A DNA stretch of 12,161 nt from JBFHER01 sp041584055 (GTDB taxonomy: Bacteria > Bacteroidota > Bacteroidia > Bacteroidales > UBA5342): assembly GCA_041584055.1 (NCBI GenBank), contig JBFHER010000101.1, forward strand, positions 1 through 12,161, given 5' to 3'. Shown here one piece after another: positions 7,304 through 12,161 of this stretch. Every line of letters starts with the position of its first letter. Within the stretch, counting starts at the first letter, position 1. The position numbers were made by a program, and so were the translations under genes. The notes under the pieces were generated by a model. The model was not told the origin of the DNA. It made no database searches and worked only from the letters and a program-made list of their open reading frames with translations.

Positions 7304-8578
7304 ATGATGCATCCGCGTGATCAGATAATTCTGATCATTGATAAAATCTATCGAAGTGGAATGACAACCACTTCAGGGGGGAATATTTCAATCATAGACG
7401 AGCAAGGTGATGTATGGGTGACTCCTTCGGCCATTGATAAAGGGACATTACGTCCATCCGATATCATTTGTGTTAGGCGCAATGGGAGTATCGAAGGCCG
7501 TCACAAACCGTCATCAGAATACCCTTTTCACATTGCCATTTACAAGTGCCGCCCCGAAATTAAAGCGGTGATCCATGCACATCCACCGGCCCTGGTTTCA
7601 TTTAGTATTGTGCGTCAAATTCCAAATACAAATGTGCTTCCTCAAGCAAAAAATGTGTGTGGGCCCATTGGTTACGCTTCGTATGCCCTGCCGGGGAGTG
7701 AGGCGTTGGGTGAGGTTATTGCCGACGAATTTAAAAATGGGGTCAATGCGGTCATCATGGAAAATCATGGAACCGTGGTTGGCGGTAGTGATTTGGGCGA
7801 TGCATATCAGCGATTTGAAACAATGGAGTTCTGTGCACGTACCTTAATAAATGGGAGTACAATAGGAACGCCAAATTATTTAACAGATGCACAAATCGTC
7901 AAGTTTGAAAAACAGATTCCACACTTGCTGCCGGAAATGGAAACGGTTGAACATCCTTCCGATGAACGTGAAATCCGAGAACAGATAAAAAAGATCATTC
8001 ACCGTGCATGCGAGCAGGGTTTAATGATAAGCTCATACGGCACTGTGTCTGTGCGTTGGAAGGACAATGATTTTTTAATCACTCCAACAAACAAAGCGCG
8101 TTGGGATATACAAAATAAGGACATCGTTCAAATTAAAGATGGCAAGCGGGAACCCGGTAAACTTCCCAGTCGTGTCACCTGGCTGCATCAGGAAATATAC
8201 AAACGTCATCCGCATGTAAATTCAATCATTCTCACCCAGTCACCCTACTTAATGGCTTACAGTATAACTGGTGAGAAAATCGATGTGCGAACCATTCCGG
8301 AAAGTTGGATATTCTTGCAGGATATTCCAAATATGCCGTTTGGATCTCATTTTGCCGGAGAGAATGCAATTCTCGAAGTTCTTTCTGAAAGTACACCGGC
8401 TGTTATCATTAATAACGATTCCGTTTTGGTGACTGGAGATGAACTGCTCGGGACATTTGATAAACTGGAAGTGGCTGAGTTTAGTGCAAAATCATTAACA
8501 ATGGGCGCATCGCTTGGAAAACTCATTCCGATTAACGATGCACAGGTAGAAGAATTGCGCAAGAAGTTTTTGGGATAA
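7304..8578 (+). CDS. Tandem class II aldolase/adducin protein with degenerate second domain
   Basis: The product (424 residues from the ATG at 7304) contains two class II aldolase-like domains. I prefer ATG 7304 or 7307 to the in-frame GTG at 7283 because the N-terminus then begins MHPRDQI just before the first helix. Domain 1 (about 1-205) has TTTSGGNIS (21-29), PSSE with Glu72, HAHPP with His91 and His93, and NHG with His155. These coincide almost exactly with E. coli FucA Ser71-Ser72-Glu73, His92, His94 and His155, so the zinc site and catalytic acid are present. Domain 2 (about 225-424) keeps the fold pattern but has SSYGTVS for the phosphate loop, Val291/Thr292 near the Glu position, TQSP (311-314) for HAHP, and NDS (371-373) for NHG, so it cannot bind zinc. 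A plausible reaction is cleavage of a ketose-1-phosphate such as L-fuculose-1-phosphate to dihydroxyacetone phosphate and lactaldehyde, but family members include decarboxylases, epimerases and dehydratases. It lies directly behind the isomerase gene. Confidence 0.88.
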   Translation: MMHPRDQIILIIDKIYRSGMTTTSGGNISIIDEQGDVWVTPSAIDKGTLRPSDIICVRRNGSIEGRHKPSSEYPFHIAIYKCRPEIKAVIHAHPPALVSFSIVRQIPNTNVLPQAKNVCGPIGYASYALPGSEALGEVIADEFKNGVNAVIMENHGTVVGGSDLGDAYQRFETMEFCARTLINGSTIGTPNYLTDAQIVKFEKQIPHLLPEMETVEHPSDEREIREQIKKIIHRACEQGLMISSYGTVSVRWKDNDFLITPTNKARWDIQNKDIVQIKDGKREPGKLPSRVTWLHQEIYKRHPHVNSIILTQSPYLMAYSITGEKIDVRTIPESWIFLQDIPNMPFGSHFAGENAILEVLSESTPAVIINNDSVLVTGDELLGTFDKLEVAEFSAKSLTMGASLGKLIPINDAQVEELRKKFLG

Positions 8579-8603
8579 AACGGCATGAGTAGAATGCGGT
8601 TTT
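8577..8603 (+). terminator. Possible hairpin terminator or attenuator after the aldolase gene
   Basis: AAAACGGCAT (8577-8586) can pair with ATGCGGTTTT (8594-8603) around a 7-base loop, giving ten pairing positions with a single G-G mismatch. It begins within the aldolase stop codon and ends with four T residues, 21 bases before the HTCS start. It could end the metabolic transcript, or act as a partial terminator that lowers read-through into the regulator gene. The mismatch and short T-run keep confidence modest. Confidence 0.4.
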
Positions 8604-8623
8604 GCTGAGAGTTGTTATAAAAT

Positions 8624-11600
8624 ATGAAGTGTTTTTTTTGGATTAGTTTACTCTGTTTATCATTTGGACTAAATCTCTTTGGTGCAAATGTTGATAAACA
8701 GAGCAATCAGCGTTTTGAGAAATTTGTAAATGCCCAGGGCTTTTATCAGAATACCGTAAATGCAGTCGCATCTGATAAAAACAGGTATCTGTGGTTTGCT
8801 TCGCCCAATGGTTTGATAAGATATGATGGCTATTCGTTTGAATATCACTATTTTGATCCGTTGAACCCAGAATCAATCCCAAACAATCATATAGCTTCCC
8901 TGCTAAACGATTCAAATGGAAAATTATGGATTGGAACCCAGCAAGGACTTTGTCTCTATTTGCCGGATAAGGAACAATTCTTCCCAATAAAAGATGTGAC
9001 GGACAACATCACACTAATCAAAGAGGATACAAAAAAAAGAGTATGGATTGCGTCCGGTTCTTCGCTGCTGGTTTTTAAGGCTGAAACAAATCAGCTTGAT
9101 TCGGTGAAAAGCCTGGGTAAAATCGACTTAGAGGCAACCCTGGAAGAAAACAAAATTGTAGATCTTGAATTTCTTTCAGACTCTGTCCTTGTTGCTGCTA
9201 CAATTGACGGCATATATAAAGTTAATATAAGCAACATTGAAGACCCGCAGGTGAAGCCCTTGATTTTTCAGGATGACTTTACAGATCATGCCATTACGAA
9301 GCTAATGAAAGTAGACAATTCGCTCTGGGTTGGAACAAATAAAGGCCTCTTTCAAATGTTTATAGAAAACAGGCAGATCAGGACACTCGAAAGTTACTTC
9401 GTTTCAAACACGGACGGTCCACAGAGCAAAAACTACCAGATTTTAACCCTGTTTCTTGATAAACAACGAATCCTTTGGGTTGGTACTGCCAGAAACGGCT
9501 TGTTAAAATATCACAGTGAGGGCAATGAGTTTTTTTCTTATAAACATGATCCAAAAAAGGAAAATGGGCTGTCCAGCAATCGGATAAATTGCATGTTTGA
9601 AGATGATTTTGGAGTTCTATGGATTGGGACAGCACAAGGGGGGATTAATAAGCTGGATAAAAATCAGAAACCGTTTTACAATTATTCTTACAACCCCTAT
9701 GATGACTTTTCATTGGCAGGCAATTTAATCACCAACATCCATGAAGAAAACAATGGACGAATCTGGATTTCCTCCTATGGCAATACGATCTGCCGTACAG
9801 GGGATGAAATTAGCACCGGTGAAACTACCAATCTGCGTTTCGAAAGACTGGAGAGACAACTGGGGCAATTGAATCAGGAAATTGTTTTAAAGTTATTCCA
9901 GGATTCCAAAGGGTATTGGTGGATTGGAACCGATAGAGGTTTCTACTTTTATGATGATACGCACGAAAAACTACATAAAATTCGGTTTAAACAAAATAAT
10001 AATCAATTAACTACCACGGTGAATCGTGTGGTTGTTCAAACAGATGAACATCATATTCTGGTAGGAGGGTCAAATGTCTTTTTATTAAAAGATCCCTGGG
10101 AGTACGTTTTGCGAGGTGAAGCAGTTCAGGTTAACAGAGAACTTACCGAGATGGCAAACAGTTTCGTACTGGACTTTGTAAAAGATGGCTTTGGGCAGTA
10201 TTGGTTTGCTACGCGAAATGGAATTTATTGGATCGCTAACGAGAAGGAAGAACTTCGTGTAAAAAAACACCTGACCACCACCCTGGATGAAGACAGTCTC
10301 CAGCTTAGTCACAATTACATTTTTTGCATTCATAACAATTTGAATAAAGATATCTGGGCCGGAACTTTTGGAGGAGGATTGATGGATATTCAGCTTAATC
10401 CTGTTGGGAAGCCTGAGAAAATTAAGGTGTACCATAAAAAGGAAGGACTGCCGGATGAAGCAATTTATGGGATACTGGAAGATGACAAAGGTGTTTTCTG
10501 GCTGAGCACCGACATGGGAATCTGTAAATTTGATCCGATTACAGAAAAAATAAACGTTTACGACGTTAATGACGGGATCGCGAATTATAATTTCCGGCAA
10601 TCCGCTTACCTCAAAACCAAATCAGGGATTATGTTGATGGGAGGCTTAAATGGCCTGACAGTTTTCGATCCAAAAGAAATACTTGAAAACAAAATACCAC
10701 CCAAAATTTTAATTTCAAAACTAAAAATAAACAACCAGCCTGTTTTAACCGGACAAAAGGTGAATGGTCAGTTGGTTCTTAAAAATGCCATCTCACAAAC
10801 AAACAAGCTGGTGCTGAAATACACCAACCGGAACATCATCCTGGATATCATTGTTCAACATAGTGCGGCCAATAAAAAGAATCGCCTGTCCTATAAGCTT
10901 GAAGGTGTAAACAAAGACTGGATAGAGGCTGCAGATGGGAAAGCAACGGCCACATATACAAACCTGAACTCGGGCACTTACCGATTTTTATACAAAGGGG
11001 CAAACAGTGATGGTGTCTGGACGGAAGAAACCTCCGAACTTATCTTGAAAGTGTTACCACCCTGGTATTTACGATGGTTTACTCTACTGTTTTGGCTTGC
11101 TTTAGTTCTGTTCATTACCTTCGTTATTTTTAATTACCTTGTTCGATTGGTGAAATTAAAACAAAGATTGAAGTTCGAGCAGATGGACAAGGAACGTCTG
11201 CATGAGATGGATCAGGCTAAACTTCGATTTTTTACAAATATATCACACGAATTTAAAACACCACTGTCGTTAATTATCGGGCCCCTTGAAAAAATAGCTG
11301 AGGAATTTAAACGACCCGATAATCAGAAGTATTTTTCCCTTATACAAACGAATATAACACGCCTGCAAAGGCTCATCGATCAGTTAATTTCCTACCGTAA
11401 AGCGGAAACCGGCTATTTGGAATTAAAATACAGTAGAACAACCCTCGGTGATTTCATCTACCCATTGCTGGAGGCCTTCGAAGAAAATGCAAAGAGAACC
11501 AGCGTTAACTTTTTTTACAAGGTTTACAATGCCGACAGAGAGATCGTGATTGATTGTGATAAAACAGAACGCATTTTGTTAAATTTGTTTTCAAATGCGG

Positions 11601-12161
11601 TTAAATTTACAGGACTGGATGGGAATGTTAGCATCGAAGCAGGATTTCGGGATGATGACACAAAAGAACTGCTGTACATTAATGTGACTGATAATGGAAT
11701 CGGGATCCATCCGGATAAGATAGGTAGAATTTTTGAACGTTTTTACCGGGCTGTAGATGAAAAGGAAGCCTGGGAAGGGACGGGAATTGGACTTGCACTC
11801 TGTAAATCAATTATCGACCTGATGAAAGGAACGATCTCAGTTGAAAGTATTCCAAATGAGAGAACCTGTTTTTCCGTGGCTTTGCCTTTTACTGAAAACG
11901 AAAGCATTCTTTTGGAGAACGAAAAATCCAGGCATCGGCGCTTTGTCACTGACCTGCTTCCAATAGTGGTTGATAACGAGATCGAGTCGGGAATAGAGGC
12001 GCATCGTCTCACCTTGCTTATCATTGATGACAGCCCCGATGTTCGGGTGTTTTTAAAAGAAGCTTTTCAGCAAAAGTATAACATTGTATTGGCGATAAAT
12101 GGAAAAGATGGCCTTGAGAAACTAAAACAAAATACGGTTCATTTGGTGGTTTGTGATGTGA
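8624..12161 (+). CDS. Hybrid two-component sensor/response regulator (HTCS), 3' end missing
   Basis: The frame is open from ATG 8624 to the window edge, giving 1179 complete codons. A signal-peptide-like N-terminus (about 1-21, ending LFGA) is followed by a large periplasmic sensor with at least eleven Reg_prop-type propeller motifs such as LWIGTQQGL, LWVGTNKGL, LWIGTAQGG and IWAGTFGGG, to about residue 690. That fits the usual pair of seven-bladed propellers. A Y_Y_Y domain (about 735-812) and one membrane helix (about 817-842) come next. The kinase has the H-box SHEFKTPLS with His875, the N-box Asn991 in NLFSNAVKF, DNGIGI from Asp1023, FERFYRA and GTGIGLALCK, all intact. A receiver domain starts with acidic residues Asp1135-Asp1136 and reaches the predicted phosphate-accepting Asp1178 in VVCDV, where the window ends. 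An AraC-type DNA-binding domain would normally follow. Known HTCS proteins bind glycan oligosaccharides in the periplasm and switch on the adjacent utilisation locus. Here that is likely a fucosylated glycan, by context only. Confidence 0.95.
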   Translation, partial: MKCFFWISLLCLSFGLNLFGANVDKQSNQRFEKFVNAQGFYQNTVNAVASDKNRYLWFASPNGLIRYDGYSFEYHYFDPLNPESIPNNHIASLLNDSNGKLWIGTQQGLCLYLPDKEQFFPIKDVTDNITLIKEDTKKRVWIASGSSLLVFKAETNQLDSVKSLGKIDLEATLEENKIVDLEFLSDSVLVAATIDGIYKVNISNIEDPQVKPLIFQDDFTDHAITKLMKVDNSLWVGTNKGLFQMFIENRQIRTLESYFVSNTDGPQSKNYQILTLFLDKQRILWVGTARNGLLKYHSEGNEFFSYKHDPKKENGLSSNRINCMFEDDFGVLWIGTAQGGINKLDKNQKPFYNYSYNPYDDFSLAGNLITNIHEENNGRIWISSYGNTICRTGDEISTGETTNLRFERLERQLGQLNQEIVLKLFQDSKGYWWIGTDRGFYFYDDTHEKLHKIRFKQNNNQLTTTVNRVVVQTDEHHILVGGSNVFLLKDPWEYVLRGEAVQVNRELTEMANSFVLDFVKDGFGQYWFATRNGIYWIANEKEELRVKKHLTTTLDEDSLQLSHNYIFCIHNNLNKDIWAGTFGGGLMDIQLNPVGKPEKIKVYHKKEGLPDEAIYGILEDDKGVFWLSTDMGICKFDPITEKINVYDVNDGIANYNFRQSAYLKTKSGIMLMGGLNGLTVFDPKEILENKIPPKILISKLKINNQPVLTGQKVNGQLVLKNAISQTNKLVLKYTNRNIILDIIVQHSAANKKNRLSYKLEGVNKDWIEAADGKATATYTNLNSGTYRFLYKGANSDGVWTEETSELILKVLPPWYLRWFTLLFWLALVLFITFVIFNYLVRLVKLKQRLKFEQMDKERLHEMDQAKLRFFTNISHEFKTPLSLIIGPLEKIAEEFKRPDNQKYFSLIQTNITRLQRLIDQLISYRKAETGYLELKYSRTTLGDFIYPLLEAFEENAKRTSVNFFYKVYNADREIVIDCDKTERILLNLFSNAVKFTGLDGNVSIEAGFRDDDTKELLYINVTDNGIGIHPDKIGRIFERFYRAVDEKEAWEGTGIGLALCKSIIDLMKGTISVESIPNERTCFSVALPFTENESILLENEKSRHRRFVTDLLPIVVDNEIESGIEAHRLTLLIIDDSPDVRVFLKEAFQQKYNIVLAINGKDGLEKLKQNTVHLVVCDV

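Noticed and set aside
10085..10600. A 171-residue minus-strand ORF within the HTCS sensor region.
   Set aside because: It lies wholly inside the propeller-coding frame, which shows clear family motifs; no domain or start context supports the antisense frame.

Overview
The window looks like part of a Bacteroidota chromosome, probably a non-gut or environmental, polysaccharide-degrading lineage. Four things support this: a type IX secretion (T9SS) C-terminal sorting domain, two SPII-type lipoprotein glycoside hydrolases, a one-piece periplasmic beta-propeller hybrid two-component sensor (HTCS), and a lack of Shine-Dalgarno sequences before most starts. All genes read on the plus strand. No RNA gene, insertion sequence, phage gene or CRISPR array was seen.

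Layout: (1) 1-365, the 3' end of a secreted T9SS cargo protein. (2) 521-2788, a right-handed beta-helix lipoprotein resembling GH141 (a family with alpha-L-fucosidase and xylanase members). (3) 2789-3363, a long intergenic region dominated by a 23-unit, 7-bp tandem array. (4) 3364-5232, a GH29 alpha-L-fucosidase lipoprotein. (5) 5394-6677, a FucP-type sugar:H+ symporter. (6) 6827-7270, an RpiB/LacAB-type sugar-phosphate isomerase. (7) 7304-8578, a double-domain class II aldolase whose second domain has lost the zinc ligands. (8) 8624 to the window end, an HTCS regulator cut inside its receiver domain.

The genes read as a small fucose-scavenging locus. The two surface or periplasmic enzymes would release L-fucose (or a related 6-deoxysugar) from a fucosylated glycan, FucP would import it, the isomerase and aldolase would process it in the cytoplasm, and the HTCS would sense a glycan fragment in the periplasm and control the locus. 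This is inference from family membership and order. No SusC/SusD pair, sulfatase, fucose isomerase (FucI) or fuculokinase (FucK) is present in the window, so the catabolic route is incomplete here or unconventional.

The points most worth following up are: the heptanucleotide array, whose sequence variation is almost entirely confined to two positions per unit; the aldolase fused to a degenerate second aldolase domain; the pairing of an RpiB-type isomerase with this aldolase without FucI/FucK; and the Asn in FucP at the position of E. coli Asp46.
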